The notes: a model not told the origin generated them from the letters alone. 64,000 nt of DNA from Micropterix aruncella (GCA_944548615.1 OX155957.1:27798935-27862934), one strand, 5' to 3'. Shown: positions 11,155-22,790, counted from the stretch's first letter. A program made the numbers and translations.

Positions 11155-11500
11155 CGTTCGAGTACAAAAAAAAACCGAAACCCACAAAGCGTACGTGATA
11201 CCTATGTCAAATTATTTCTACGATTCTTAAAAAAAGGTAATAAATTGGTCTATTGTGTAAAACAAATTGTCTGGTATATTGTAAACAAGTATTGTTATTA
11301 GGAAATATAACGAAAAGCCCAAAAGTTCGAGTGCAAAAACAAAAAACAAAAAAAATATACGAAATCTACCAAGCGTACGTGATACGTGAAATTGTTCCTA
11401 CGATTCTAAAAAAAGTAATAAATTGGTCTGTTGTGTAAAAAAAATTGTCTGGTATATGTAAACAAGTATTGTTATTAAGAAATGTTACGAAAAACCCAAT
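11155..11500 (+). repeat. Tandem duplication, period about 178 bp
   Basis: Two units share 'gcgtacgtgata', 'ctacgattct', 'taaattggtctRttgtgtaa', 'attgtctggtata' and 'gtaaacaagtattgttatta'. The second copy follows the first directly. Confidence 0.75.
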
Positions 11501-13110
11501 GATTTTTTATCTACCTTTTGAATAATAGCCCAATGGTAGGGGGTTAAATGTATAAATAGGTAAAGAAATACATCTACAAATAATCAATTTTTCAATAAAT
11601 TAAATATGTCAAAAGAGTTCCTTATCATGAAAATATTTATTATGTCATTATTCATAAACAGCCTTTAATTTTAGATCTGATCATTTAGTAGAATCATATT
11701 TATTTGTTTTAAATATAGTCAAGTAGTTTTAGGCGCATATTTTATTTGTACCGGTGAGGTTTACGCGAAATCGGAGATACATTTATAAACCTATATAAAA
11801 TGTCTCTTGTTACCGTTCCAAATTGGTGGGCCTTGTTTGTCTGGCTCCATGAATTATGTATGAGGGAGCTATTTATTCAGTCGGTGTAGCGATGGACACT
11901 ATGGCATAGAATATACATATTCTAGCATAGGAATAGATTTTACCATTTAGATACATAAACTATAGATTCATCCCCTGTGGCGATCGAGGGAGGGGGAGGT
12001 ATAGTTTCGCTATCCGCCGACAGGTGGCGCTGAGCGCGTCGACGAAAATCGGGACGACGACAAACGGATCAGAATTAATTTAATGTTTTGTCACGACAAA
12101 TGGAAAACAATGCGTTTAGCGCGTTAGAAGTGTTTTATTACAATGACGTGGATAAAAGTAATTTTGAACTTATTTTAATAAAAGGAGTGCAATGATATTT
12201 TTTGGATTTACAAGCAGATCGCATGTATAATGCGCCTCCAATATGATGTAAGTTTTCTATCCAATATTATAAATAATACAATCTCATTATTCTACTGTCA
12301 GAAACTTGCCGAATCCCAAATAATCAGACCATAGCTGGACTTATTTCATCTACTAAGAATCAATACCAATTATGGTCAAAGTATGTAGGTACCTACTTTT
12401 ATAGAGCGCTTAGATCGTACAAAGTAAATTTTCAAGGTTTGGACACAGTATACCAAACAGCAGCTTCTCTTAGAAAAAAAATGAAATCGAAGCGAATAAG
12501 TCACGAGTCGTAAGGGCTCGGATATGGCCGCTACTCGGCACACGCGGATATGCAAACGTTCGAAAAAGTCGTACTAAAGGCGTTCGTCGAGACGTACCCC
12601 TCTGCCCACATTCCTCGCACCCTCATCCCACAATGCCCTGTCGCTCGAGAGAGAGAGTCTACTGTTGTCTCGGTATACTGTGGTTTGAATATAATTAATT
12701 TATCATCATATACATGCTTTAAAGAGATTAACGATACAATTCACAGCCTTCAGCTTGATTAATAATTAATCATATTAATTATTACTATTTCTTCATGTTA
12801 TATATTATAAAATATTGTTTTAATTAGTATGCAGTTAAATAATGTTGTGATTATTATGTATATTATATTATACATATATTAACATGTTATTGGTTACGTG
12901 GAAAAAGTAGAGGCGAATGCGAAAGGCAGCTCATGGAAATTGTGCCTTAAAATAATAAAAAAGAAAAGTTTTTGCAATGATTTATTTTTGTTTATTTATA
13001 TATTATTATGTAAGTATATATACAGTATATATTGAATATAGGTAGATACATTTTGTATATATGTATGTGTGTGTATGTGTATATATATATTTTATATGTA
13101 TAAGTGTTTA
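11501..13110. other. Non-coding DNA
   Basis: Mostly AT-rich. A mixed-composition patch at 11980-12080 contains 'caggtggcgctgagcgcgtcg'. It shares the words 'caggtggcgctga' with the repeat at 17110, but I could not extend the match. No exon supported. Confidence 0.45.
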
Positions 13111-13114
13111 TAGG

Positions 13115-13392
13115 GTTTATAGGGTACTCTTTATTGTGAAAACGTCACAATGGGCGGGTTTATTGTCATATGACAATCTCTTACAACCAACCCTACTATA
13201 ACGTGTTATATGTATGTGTGCGTGTAGCATGACTGTAAGTGTGTGTCTTGTTATTGCATTCGATCGACAGAATTGAAAGTGCAATTCCGTTAATTTGATC
13301 CCAACGGAAAATGGTGACCCAGCCGGGAATTGAACCCGGGACCTTATAATGTAAGATCAGGCGACCTAACCACTATGCCACCGGGCCGTGTG
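13115..13392 (-). mobile_element. tRNA-derived SINE (minus strand) with adjoining tail
   Basis: On the minus strand 13392-13254 gives a head with the A-box-like TGGCATAGTGG and the B box GGTTCAATTCC, then 'ggtcaccattttcc' and a body matching the SINE pair at 7431-7730. Left of it, 13115-13165 ('tactctttattgtg' ... 'acaatgggcgggttta') is matched at 63815-63860 and may be part of the 3' tail region. Confidence 0.75.
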
Positions 13393-13587
13393 TATTTATA
13401 TATAAATATATCTATATATTATAATGCCTATGTAGGTAATTACCCTTTTATCCTTTTATTATTACCGCTTTACTAACTAATATTAGATGTCTTTTTCTTC
13501 AAATTTTCTTAATTATGTTGCAAAAAAAATTTATTTTTTATTTTAACCGAAAATTTATAAAAAAATGTACTATGTAACAAATATAAG

Positions 13588-13700
13588 TGTGGTATCACTC
13601 CAGAACAGACTGTAGTCTAGTGGAGCTGATAAAATCCATCAAATCTGTACTTTCTTTGCTTCACAAACAATGACTAAGTATTTGCTCTTATTTACACTGT
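13588..13700 (+). repeat. Dispersed repeat, pair with 6640-6770
   Basis: Ordered match to 6640-6770 ('tatcactccagaacaga', 'gtctagtggagctgataaaatccat', 'tttgcttcacaaa'). Confidence 0.55.
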
Positions 13701-13879
13701 GTTATTTATGTCAACATTGTAAATTTTTATTTTGGATTTAAATAAATAAATAAAAATGTATATTATAGCTATTTATATTCCCATATTTTATTATTATCTT
13801 AGCTTATTATATAAGTATCCCATCCCCACCCATATGTATATTATATTATTTTAAAATTAATATGTATATTTAAATAATT

Positions 13880-14105
13880 TATTTTATGTAATGAAATGAA
13901 TATATCTATTAAATTCATAATGTGGCTTTCCTATCCCTTTCCTTGAAATTTATATTACGTAAAAACTGTATTTTTCACATTTTCTTCTGCGCTGTAACTA
14001 TATGTCTAGTTTAATTGTGAAAGCTTTCAATTGGCCGTCTGCCATATGTGTTAATGTTAAGAATAAAACGCTGTAAGTTTTCTGGAAAATAATATAAATA
14101 AATAA
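13880..14105 (+). mobile_element. Non-LTR retrotransposon 3' UTR fragment
   Basis: It matches 22555-22790 in order: 'atgtggctttcctatc', 'aaaaactgtatttt', 'cgctgtaac', 'gtctagt', 'aattggcc' and 'cgctgtaa.tttt', ending in an 'aaataaataaag' tail. The shared A-rich 3' end and lack of coding sequence suggest 5'-truncated copies of one LINE. Confidence 0.55.
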
Positions 14106-15170
14106 AGTTTGCTGTTGAATATCGTCATAGTCTATCTATCTATCTTCTGTAGACGATTTTCATATTCTATAACAAGTATTAGTAATAACGTTCTAAACAT
14201 AATAATATGCTGATCTAATTTATCAATCTTTTTTCATGTTCTTTTAGTTTGTTAGTAGTAGGTATCGAAAAAAAACATAAATTGGCGAACGGCCGACCGA
14301 ATGATTCTAATCGTTGATATTTAAACAGTTAATCAAATTCTTCTATATTGAAGACGTTTTAATGTCACCCCACTATATTCACCAAACTGATACCGAATCT
14401 GCTATATCCCTAAATAAGCGAGATATAGGCGTTTGAATAAACGCCAAATACCTATATTTTTAAGAAGGTAAGTTAGTTTTAAAAAACAATTCACAAACAT
14501 GGCGAAAAATTATAGTTTTTTCATTAAATATATGGCGGTTAGCAAAAATGTTTAAATTCCATTTACTGTCCTGTTAGTGGCTCTATAAGGTATTTTATAT
14601 TTTTTTAAAGATATCACATTCATGTATCATTTAAAAATCAGTAAGAGAAAATAGTATTTCATACGGCTATAAAATGTTATATTATTATTATCTATAGTAG
14701 CCATCATATAGGAATTGCAAGTAATAAGTACTGCAATAATAACGGACGCGAGTGTAATCAACTGAATTCAAGCGAATGTCGCAGCACGGAGTCAATGAAC
14801 GCGCGATAGACCGTTTAGTTCGCCTATCCGCTAACAGATGACGCCGCGAATCCAATAAAATCACACCGATTGGACGTTTTAATTTCAACGCACGATAACA
14901 ATAATAAATAAGTAATTTGTCACAAAATGTGTGAAATAGCACGATTTTAGAGATGTAGGATTATCGTTTCGAAGTTTTTTTTTAATTTTTTTAAAGCTCC
15001 TGTCAAAAAAAAAGTTTTTTTTTTGTTTTTTTTTAATTTCACATTAAAACCACTCACCGTTTTAAATCACAGCCAAATTATTTTTACACTCCACAGAAAC
15101 ACATTTTATTTCACTATATATTTTTTTATTGCACTAATAATCACTGTAATCACTGAGCGGTATCCAAATT
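14106..15170. other. Non-coding DNA
   Basis: AT-rich with a slightly GC-richer patch at 14740-14880. There are T-rich homopolymers near 14975-15035. No feature supported. Confidence 0.45.
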
Positions 15171-15179
15171 CCAATAAGC

Positions 15180-15660
15180 TCGGTCTCGTATCCAGTGCAC
15201 GCACACACGCGCTCGCGTATTATATGAAAACGTAACAGCGAAGACACGTCCACCCACGACGGGCGCAATTCAGCAACTGAAGGCGGCGCAGTGCGGCGGG
15301 GCGCCAGCGTCCCCCTCTCCAACCCCCCTTTCCGCCGAGTCGAGCTCTTCGCTAGTATAGCAACAAGTGAACGGTTTAATCCCCTGCCGCCCCCCGCGCG
15401 CGGCGGTCGCCCCGCGCGACGCGGTCGGTCGAGCGAACGCAGACGGCCGCGTCGGTGAAATAACGATCACAGGAAGAATGGAGGCAATCGGCATAATTTA
15501 CGAAACGCGTTCGCCACGCTCGCGGGCCGCACGACGAGACGAGCCACACAAACATTCCGATAATCTTGATCCGTTTCCATGCCCATTGTTGAGTGCGCGC
15601 GGCGCCGCAACACAAAGAAATGCTAAACGGCCGCACACGCAAAAAAGCGACAATCAAATG
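15180..15660. promoter_or_regulatory. CpG-rich island, candidate promoter or 5' exon
   Basis: About 480 bp are strongly GC- and CpG-rich (for example 'ccccgcgcgcggcgg' at 15391) in AT-rich surroundings. I saw no second copy in the window. Reading frames exist on both strands but none resembles a known protein. CpG islands in insect genomes often mark 5' ends of genes, but nothing here fixes a transcription start, so the call is tentative. Confidence 0.35.
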
Positions 15661-15930
15661 CTTTCTAAATTCTGATTCATTAATTTCGAAATGACAATAG
15701 ATATTTGTCAGATGTTATCTCTTTCCGATACAGGCTGGAACATTTTTTCCACCTCCCGATCACTTAACCGGTCGGCAGCAAGCTTTCGCGAGCAAAATAC
15801 TGCGCCGCAACATTTTGGTCGATTTTGTAAATAAATACAAACAATATCGATTTTGCATGAATTCCCTCTTGTTACCTAATAATTAATCGTGTTAGTCATG
15901 TGCATATATTATACATTTATATAATATACT

Positions 15931-16895
15931 AGCTGACCCGTGCCCACTTCGTTGGGCGGTAAAACTTTTTACTTGTGATGAAATTATAAGTATGGTTTGG
16001 TTAGTACTGAGTGCTATGATTTATTTCCTGACTGCCAAAATAAGGGTTATATTTTTACTGCATATGTATGTATGTATTTGCATGCCAATTTGACTATATT
16101 ACCGTTATTTGGGAGTGTCTTCTTGCGAGTGTCTTATTTGTGAGTGTCTTATCTCTTTAACCATTTATGCAGAAAAAGTGAATTTATATGCAATAAAAGG
16201 GAAAAGTCTTTTGTTTTAAACACTTTAGACGATACATTTATTTATTTTGATAATAATTCATAGATGTTGATAATATGACCAATAAACATGACCTAACGAT
16301 TTAAATTATTTTTTTAATTTGAACAACTACTTTTTGTGACTTAAATATAAAAGTTAGACATTTGCTGTCTGTGATTTTTTGGAGGCACTATCAAGCTCTA
16401 CAACTTTTCTCTAGGACTTAATCATATATCTCTCATCATTAACCCTTCAGGCCTCGGCCCCTCAGCCGATTGACAAGTTGATGTCCCAAACATTTTTGTT
16501 AAAATTAGTAAAAAAAATTAATTATGACACTGTCTTACCAAAAACATCAATTACTGCCAAACCAATGTACCCATAATTTAAAAAAAAACATATTAACATA
16601 GTAAAACATAGTAAAACGAATCAGTTTGTGGCCGATATCGGCCAATCGGGGCTTGAGGGGTTAAGGCAGCGTTAGTTAGAAACGTTTTCGTTCGACCGTT
16701 TTTTTCGACTTACTTTTGAAATCCGACTACCACGAAAAAGTCTTTTAATTTTTCGGATTATTATATAGTCTATGACACTCACAAATAACGTGGCTTTCTA
16801 TTGGTAAAACAATTTTCAAAATCGGTTCAGTAGATCCAGAGATTACTTCCTACAACGTCACAAACTTTACCTCTTTATAATATTAGTATAGATAG
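15931..16895. mobile_element. Dispersed element with 'ctagctgacccg' end, inserted in another repeat
   Basis: It starts 'ctagctgacccgtgcccacttcgttggg' and ends 'tctttataatattagtatagat', a pair of ends I recall from dispersed repeats of many insect genomes. The flanks join across it. 15810-15930 plus 16896-16970 ('tcgattttgtaaataaatac', 'gaa.tccctcttgttacct', 'tatataatata', 'tcaaacgacgca', 'gcctataggcattg') correspond to an uninterrupted sequence at 35555-35725, so the insertion borders are set by an empty paralogous site. A small TTAA-flanked MITE (16443-16660) is nested inside. No reading frame is intact. Confidence 0.65.
16443..16660. mobile_element. piggyBac-like MITE (218 bp) with TTAA on both sides
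   Basis: It is flanked by TTAA at 16439-16442 and 16661-16664. Ends are CCCTTCAGGCCTCGGCCCC on the left and, read inward from the right, CCCCTCAAGCCCCGATTGG. They agree at the first three bases and again in a C/G-rich part. TTAA target sites and CCC-starting ends are the mark of piggyBac elements. It has no coding capacity, so a transposase in trans would be required. Confidence 0.6.
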
Positions 16896-17171
16896 TATAG
16901 ATATATGGGGGCCGGTCAGATATATCAAACGACGCAAAATGCCTATAGGCATTGTTGGCGCCCGACCGGTTAAAAATAAAGCTGTCACTTTTTTGTTTGT
17001 CAGTCATTAGTTTAGATTCTTTTCCATTTTAAATGCAAGAAAAGATTATATATCGTATTAGATTGCTCAACTCCATAGTAAGATATGTCAACCCTCCTGG
17101 AACGGCGAAATGCAGGTGGCGCTGATAGCTTTGTGACGCCATAGCAGACCCTCAAGATAAAAATCTATAAT

Positions 17172-17335
17172 CATTGCGTGTTGCCAGTGATGACATACGC
17201 CAGGGGACGTGTTCGCTACCTAATGGCCTCATACACAAGCTCAAAGTCGTGCAACAAGCCATGGAAAGTGCTACAGGATCCGAAACGAGGAAATCCGCAG
17301 AGAAACCAGATGATGTGAAAAATGATGATGATGAT
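17172..17335 (+). pseudogene. RTE/Proto2-like reverse transcriptase C-terminal fragment
   Basis: Two frames together read 'VLPVMTYA' and then 'GLIHKLKVVQQAMESA', the order found near the C-terminus of RTE-type LINE polymerases. In intact members the segment between them encodes a 'GAETW' motif; here the frames shift and the rest decays into an Asp-rich low-complexity stretch. It is a dead fragment with no catalytic motif. Similarity is recalled, not computed. Confidence 0.6.
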
Positions 17336-17384
17336 GATTATGAAGCAGTAATGAAACGAGTGATTCTGATTGTCTTAACAGCGA

Positions 17385-17665
17385 CGTATCGGGACCATAA
17401 TTAGTTCTCCGATAAACCAAATACTAGCGGATTGCAAAGCCATCTTAGATTCGGCTCGGGTCGTGAACGATGGTCTCGGCCACCGTTTTCGGCGACCGGA
17501 ACCCTCTCGTGCGAGAGAGGAACGGCGAATGGCGTGGGTTTCCAATTTGCGGCCATTCCGTGTCCGGCGCCATTTTCTCTTTAGCGGGCGAAATAGCGCG
17601 CGGCGCGGTAATGGCGGCACGCGGGCCGCGGGCGGGTCACGACCGAACGCGGCGTGAAGGTTAGC
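17385..17665. promoter_or_regulatory. CpG-rich island, candidate regulatory DNA or exon
   Basis: About 280 bp are rich in CpG ('gggcgaaatagcgcgcggcg') with no other copy seen. It has words common in insect promoters such as 'ggcggc' and 'gcggccatt', but no core promoter can be fixed. Function is unknown. Confidence 0.3.
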
Positions 17666-17869
17666 CAAAGTGGAGGCAAAAAAAAAACACAAAAACATGC
17701 CTTTTACGAGCCGATGATATACGATTCCGCTTAGCAACGTTGGTCGATTCCGCGTAAAACCACTGCGCTTTCATTACAATATTCAAGCCGTTTCTATGTA
17801 AAAATGAAAGTTGCCATATTGTGTAACTGTTGCCGGTCGTATCGCTTCACGCATATCTCAGAAGAACTA

Positions 17870-18670
17870 TGTAGTTGTCACCTACAACGGACGAAGCCGT
17901 CACCCCAAGAAGGTATAACGATAATGATTCACTGTAATATATCGCTATAGCTATAAGTCCGCCATTTGTGCATAAATTGTCTTTTTATATAAAATCAGTG
18001 TAATATTTCATTAAGTAATGTTTTTATAGCACAATAAAGTATATTGATCGTTTTTTTAACTGTGGGGTGGACGTAGACAGTCCACCGTCTAGCTACTCCA
18101 ACTTGCCAGTAAGAGCCCAACGCCTTACAGCGAGGCACTGGGAAGTAAAACCAGCTGGCCGACCTCACGTCCTCACTATTAGATTTGGCCGGATTTCTGG
18201 GTCCTCCCGTCTGGCCATAGGTCCGAAGTCGCTTGCGCGGCCTCTACCTGTTGTTAGCGGTAATTCGGTTCGAATTTATCGCGGTCCTGTGCCCGTCTAT
18301 CGCACGGGATCGGGTGGCCAACGGATCGATTCAAGGAAGAAGACGTCAGGTCGACGACTACCCCCGCTGCCATAGGAAACATCCAGACATCCCTGGCTAT
18401 TCGCCGGATTGCGCAAGCGTGGCTGACACAGCCCGGTATGCAAACCACCGTATTAGGTATTCCCCCGAATCCGCGATGTTCTCATGGCATGGCAGAAGTT
18501 CACAGCGGCCCCGACGGGTTAAGTCCCCGTGAGAACCGTGAGTTGCGAATCTGCAAGGAACCCTTAGAAACCTAATGAGAAGAACTTTGGAGCTGTCATC
18601 TGCCACGGGCTAACCCGACACCTCAGGCTCGTATAACGATATATTAGATCGTTCTTTCAGCCGCGAGGTG
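17870..18670 (+). repeat. Family A copy, interrupted
   Basis: Blocks 'gccgtcacccc' (17897), 'gacagtccaccgtctagct' (18075), 'gagcccaacgccttacagcgaggcactggg', 'gaagtcgcttgcgcggcctctacctgttgttagcggtaattcg', 'cacgggatcgggtggcca' and 'ctacccccgctgccataggaaac' follow the same order as at 24605 onward. AT-rich DNA at about 17920-18060 interrupts the copy. Confidence 0.75.
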
Positions 18671-19622
18671 ATTACACATACTTGAGAAGAACTGAACGGT
18701 ATTTACCAAGAAAAAAGATCAATTACGTATAGTATTTGTTGCTAATACACGATATTATCTAAAGTGCCGTATTTCTACGCCCTATTCTTGAGTTATGCGA
18801 TTTCGTGTCTAATTTAAGCCGTCCTTTAATACTACACGACTTCTCTAGGTATTTCACGATGCACAACAAAGCGTTTTGATCAACGCTAAATAACGCTTTT
18901 AACGCTAAATAAATCACGAGTCGTTCTTAGCCCGAGGTCAGGCTATTGTGCGCTATTCTCGAATAATATAATATTCATAATGCATGCTTATTCACCGCGC
19001 GAGACTACTGAATAGGAGCTGAACCGTGAGTTAAGCCGACCACTCGAAAGAGACAGGTCTTAATAGCTCACATTCACGAGAGCCATTAGCTACCTAACAT
19101 CAAACCGGACAGTGCACCAACGCCCAGTTCCGCCCGAGGTGTTCCCCCGAATCCGCAAACTTCTGATCCCAACCGCCTAAGTCTGCATATTACAGCCGTG
19201 GTAGAAGTTCACAGCAACCCTGACCCTTAGGTTATGTCCCTTTAAGAGGGTACTACCAGCTAGAAATTGAACCGTGAGTTGGGCAAGCCAGATGACATAG
19301 AGTTTGGCCAGCATTACCCACGAATCTGAGTAGAACTGAACAGTATCTTCCAAGAAAACATATCAAATACGTATAGTATTCGTTGCTAGTACAAGATATT
19401 ATCGAAAGTGCATTATTTCTACGCCTTATTCTTCAATTATGCTATTTCGTGTCTAATTTGAGCCGTTCTTCAATAATACACGACTTCGCCAGGTATTTCA
19501 CGACACACAACAAAGCGCTAGCGCTAAATAAATCACGAGTCGTTCTTCCCTCGAGGTCAGGCCATTGTGCGCTATTCTCGAATAATATAATATTCATAAT
19601 GCATGCTTATTCACCGCGCAGG
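18400..19622 (+). repeat. Tandem segmental duplication with family A tails
   Basis: Two units: 18400-19002 and 19130-19622. Each begins with a family A tail ('gtattcccccgaatccgc', 'agaagttcacagc', 'gaaccgtgagttg') and continues into a roughly 300-bp module. That module runs from 'agaactgaac.gtat.t.ccaagaaaa' through 'aaataaatcacgagtcgttctt' to 'ataatgcatgcttattcaccgcgc'. The modules match closely, with small indels. Confidence 0.75.
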
Positions 19623-19822
19623 GGAGATTACTCATCGATGCTCGAACGGTGTTTCACATGCGTGCGTAGCGGTGAGTGTGTTGTTGAGTTCATTTGCACA
19701 GAAAGCGATTATTATGCATAAACCCAACGCTCGGGAGCGCCGCGATGGCTCCGCGAGCAGTTCCGCTATTTAATTGAAGAAGAAAATATTCTCACGAGAC
19801 TAGAATTGAGGTAACTGGCATT

Positions 19823-20840
19823 GTTTGTTTGTTTGAAATACTTTATTGTACACATAATAGAACAACATGATGGGCCTATTGCCAAGTGGCAAGATATAGC
19901 GAACATACCGTCAGCACAGTATACCAGACAGCAGCTTCTCTTAAATAATTAACTTCATGATTGTTTTAATTGACTAACGTAAAGCTTTGTTAGTTTGTTT
20001 AAAAAGCACGACATGGTGGTGGCATAATAGAGTACAACATGGAGGGCCTATTGCCAAGTAGCAAGATCTAGCGACCATACTGTCAGCACAGTATACCAGA
20101 CAGTAGCTTCTCTTAAATAATTAACTTCATGATTGTTTTAATAGACTAACGTAAAGCTTTGTTGGTTTGTTTGAAAAGTACAACATGGTGGTGGTATAAT
20201 AGAGTACAACATGGAGGGCCTATTGCCAAGTAGAAAGATCTAATGACCATACCGTCAGCACAGTATACCAGACAGTCGCTCTCTATATTAATTAACTTGA
20301 TGATTGTTTTAATTGACTGACGTAAAGCTTTGTTTGTTTGTTTGAAAAGCTTTATTGCGCACACAATGGAGTACAACATGGTGGACTTATTGCCAAGTGG
20401 CAATATCATACGATCATACTTGCTGGCGTGCCTAATTATGGTTATAGCGCACGAAGGCGGTGCTATGTTGATCATTATTATAGAGAAAACGGCGATTAAT
20501 AGATGTTTGTTGGAAAATATTACACACACACAATTGAGTACAACATGGTGGGTCTATTGTGAAGTGGCAAGATCTAACGACCATACCGTCAGCACAGTGT
20601 ACCAGACAGTAGCTTTTCTTAACTAATTAACTTGATAATTGTTTTAATTGACTGACGTAAAGATTTGTTTGTTTGTTTGAAAAGTTTTATTGCACACACA
20701 ATAGAGTACAACATGGTGGACCTATTGCGAAGTGGCAATATCTTACGACTATACCGCTACGGTTATAGTGGCAAAATATTTATGTAGGCAAATTAATATA
20801 TAACAAGTGGGATGTTTGTAGTAGAAGGAGGTAGTGGTCA
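19823..20840 (-). repeat. Tandem array, period about 171 bp, at least five units (family B)
   Basis: Units start with 'gtttgtttg' at about 19823, 19993, 20165, 20336, near 20505 (degenerate) and 20671. Each carries 'gagtacaacatggtgg.cctattgccaagtggcaagatc', 'accgtcagcacagtataccagacag' and 'taattgact.acgtaaag'. On the minus strand each unit ends in '..gcaataaagcttttcaaacaaacaaac', which looks like a polyadenylation signal and a (CAAA)n tail. The unit may therefore derive from a retrotransposon 3' end that became tandem. Single copies occur at 5035 and 30105. Confidence 0.8.
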
Positions 20841-21054
20841 GTTTCATAATAAACATAATAATGAAAGTAAGACAGAAATTAATAACATATGTCAATATCG
20901 ACGGGAGGAATGGGATATAAGGTCAAGCTAGGAGACAGGTGGAGGGGAGGGGGGTGTTAATGTCTCTTAATAGGTTTTTTAAACACGACCAGGTTTTCGA
21001 GCTTTACAAAACGAACCGCTGACTTAGTCAGTTATAATTATATATTTTTAAATG

Positions 21055-21220
21055 TTGTAAAAATGCTGCCCTCATTGTTGACGTTTGTACATTGCTACGG
21101 ACGTGCCCCCATCTCAAGATGTTATAGCGACTGTTGTCGCCCTGTCACCCTGAAATAAGTCGCAGAGACTTTGACGAAGACCATCTACTTATACAGCTCC
21201 GCCATTAGACCGGCAAAGGT
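21055..21220 (+). repeat. Possible degenerate family A fragment
   Basis: 'gcgactgttgtcgccctgtcaccctga', 'gactttgacgaagacc' and 'cagctccgccattagaccggcaaaggtc' follow the order of the family A 5' part but are diverged. Confidence 0.35.
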
Positions 21221-21267
21221 CAATCTTTATTCCTGTATGGCAGATATTCGGTAACGGACGAAACGGC

Positions 21268-21345
21268 TATCGATATATCGAAATATCGAATTCGATATAT
21301 ATATCGAAATATCGAAGACGAATTGAAGAATCAACGATTATCGGC
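21268..21345. promoter_or_regulatory. Cluster of TATCGA/ATCGAT words (DRE-like)
   Basis: Overlapping TATCGATA, ATATCGAAATATCGAA and TTCGATATATATATCGAA form an internally palindromic patch. TATCGATA is the DREF-binding element of insect promoters. No transcript is evident nearby, so it may only be a simple repeat. Confidence 0.3.
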
Positions 21346-21359
21346 TATCGATGCTCGAG

Positions 21360-22110
21360 ACGTCGCCAAAAATCGCCAAGAATGGAAACGTTTCGTGAAT
21401 GGAATACTAGATCCAGCACGGCACTGACAGCAGCGAGGTGCAACCCCCTCCCCAATCGCCGGCTACGGAATGAAGAAGTACGGACGAAATAATGAGGGTC
21501 ATTGACCTGTGTTACATACGAGGGAATATTGATAAGCGAATCTAATTAGATCGACTCATTTTCTAATCTATAACTATAGCCTGATCATTAGTGTACAAGG
21601 TAGAGCATAACCGAGTTTTTATCGAAATCGCCACTCGAACGTACGAATAAACGACTCGCCATTAAATCGGCGACATTCTACCAAACGGGACATCAATAAA
21701 AGTCGAAAGAGAAAAACGGTAAAGCGATAACAACAACGGCAAAGAAGACGAGCGGACCGACCGCGACCGGATTTGGTGGGCGAAAATATCAGCGAATGCG
21801 ACATCCATGCGAGAGCCGGTTTCGGTTCAACCGGGTTCAACTTTCCACCGTGCTCGGTGGCAATTTTAAATCACTTAGCGTGTATTTACGCTTTTTGGTT
21901 GGGTCCACAACAACGGTTTTTTTAAAGAAAATAGGCTGCGGTTTTTTCGACCACGGGAACTATATATTTTTTCCCACGTAATCGATAGACGATTACGGTA
22001 GTCTTGGAGTTTAATTGGATGAAATATGACTAGTGCCACTCACATAGAACATAATAAAGCACATTATCTAACCTTATCATTCATATTATTACAATATTTT
22101 ATCAATAAAA
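21360..22110. other. Apparently single-copy DNA
   Basis: Moderately GC-rich at 21360-21860, for example 'agacgagcggaccgaccgcg', then AT-rich. No exon supported; no second copy seen in the window. Confidence 0.4.
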
Positions 22111-22119
22111 TGTATTTAT

Positions 22120-22330
22120 TTATTTATTTTAGGTAATATACATACTAAGCAACAAGCGTAACGCAAATCATAATTAATATCTACAATAAAACAGAGATTA
22201 TAATTTAACTTAAAATTAATAAACCCACAGCAAGTTATGTCACGCTTATATGCGATGAAAGTCCCATGCCGCCCAACTAAGTAAGAACTTGTTCCAGGGC
22301 AGGCATTTTAAACGTAGGCAAAATAAGGCC
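22120..22330 (-). mobile_element. Retrotransposon 3' tail (minus)
   Basis: It begins with 'tttatttatttatttta' (an A-rich tail on the minus strand) and contains 'gccgcccaactaagtaagaacttgttccagggcaggca'. That is matched at 35815-35870 ('gctgcccaactggg.tatacccgttccagggcaagca'). Both are 5'-truncated tails of one family. Confidence 0.5.
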
Positions 22331-22554
22331 AAATACACATATATAAAAAGTTTAAAAAAAGGAATGTAATCAGAATATCGTTTTTAAAAAAAGTTGTTTT
22401 TTTTTAATAATTTCAAATAGTCACCGAGTAAAAGTTATATTAAAATAAATAATTAAGAAATATCTACAATAAAATAATAATAATAGTCACAAAGAGGTAG
22501 TCAAATAGAGCTAGATAGTGGATAGTCCTTGGTATATTTATGCAATTCATTTCA

Positions 22555-22790
22555 TGTAATTAGTTAAATATTCAATTCATCATGTGGTTCCTTTATCTCT
22601 TTTCTCGAAATTTACCCTCTTAATTAAAAACTGTATTTTCTAGATATTTCTTCTTGCGCCGTAACAATACGTCTAGTATATAGTGAAAACAAATAATTGG
22701 CCTTAGATTTGCGTAGTATGTGTTATCATTAAATATAAGACGCTGTAAATCTTTTGAAAAATGAAATAAAATAAAAATAAAGACAATAAG
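22555..22790 (+). mobile_element. Non-LTR retrotransposon 3' UTR fragment
   Basis: Pair of 13880-14105; it ends in 'aaataaaataaaaataaag'. Confidence 0.55.

Noticed and set aside
13254..13392. tRNA gene on the minus strand
   Set aside because: Pol III boxes are present, but no acceptor stem closes and the body matches the SINE copies at 7431-7730.
17174..17404. Small protein with an acidic Asp run
   Set aside because: The start overlaps a decayed RTE polymerase fragment and the Asp run comes from a (GAT)n repeat.
18067..18606. Open frames of about 100 codons
   Set aside because: They lie within a family A copy and are not shared by other copies.
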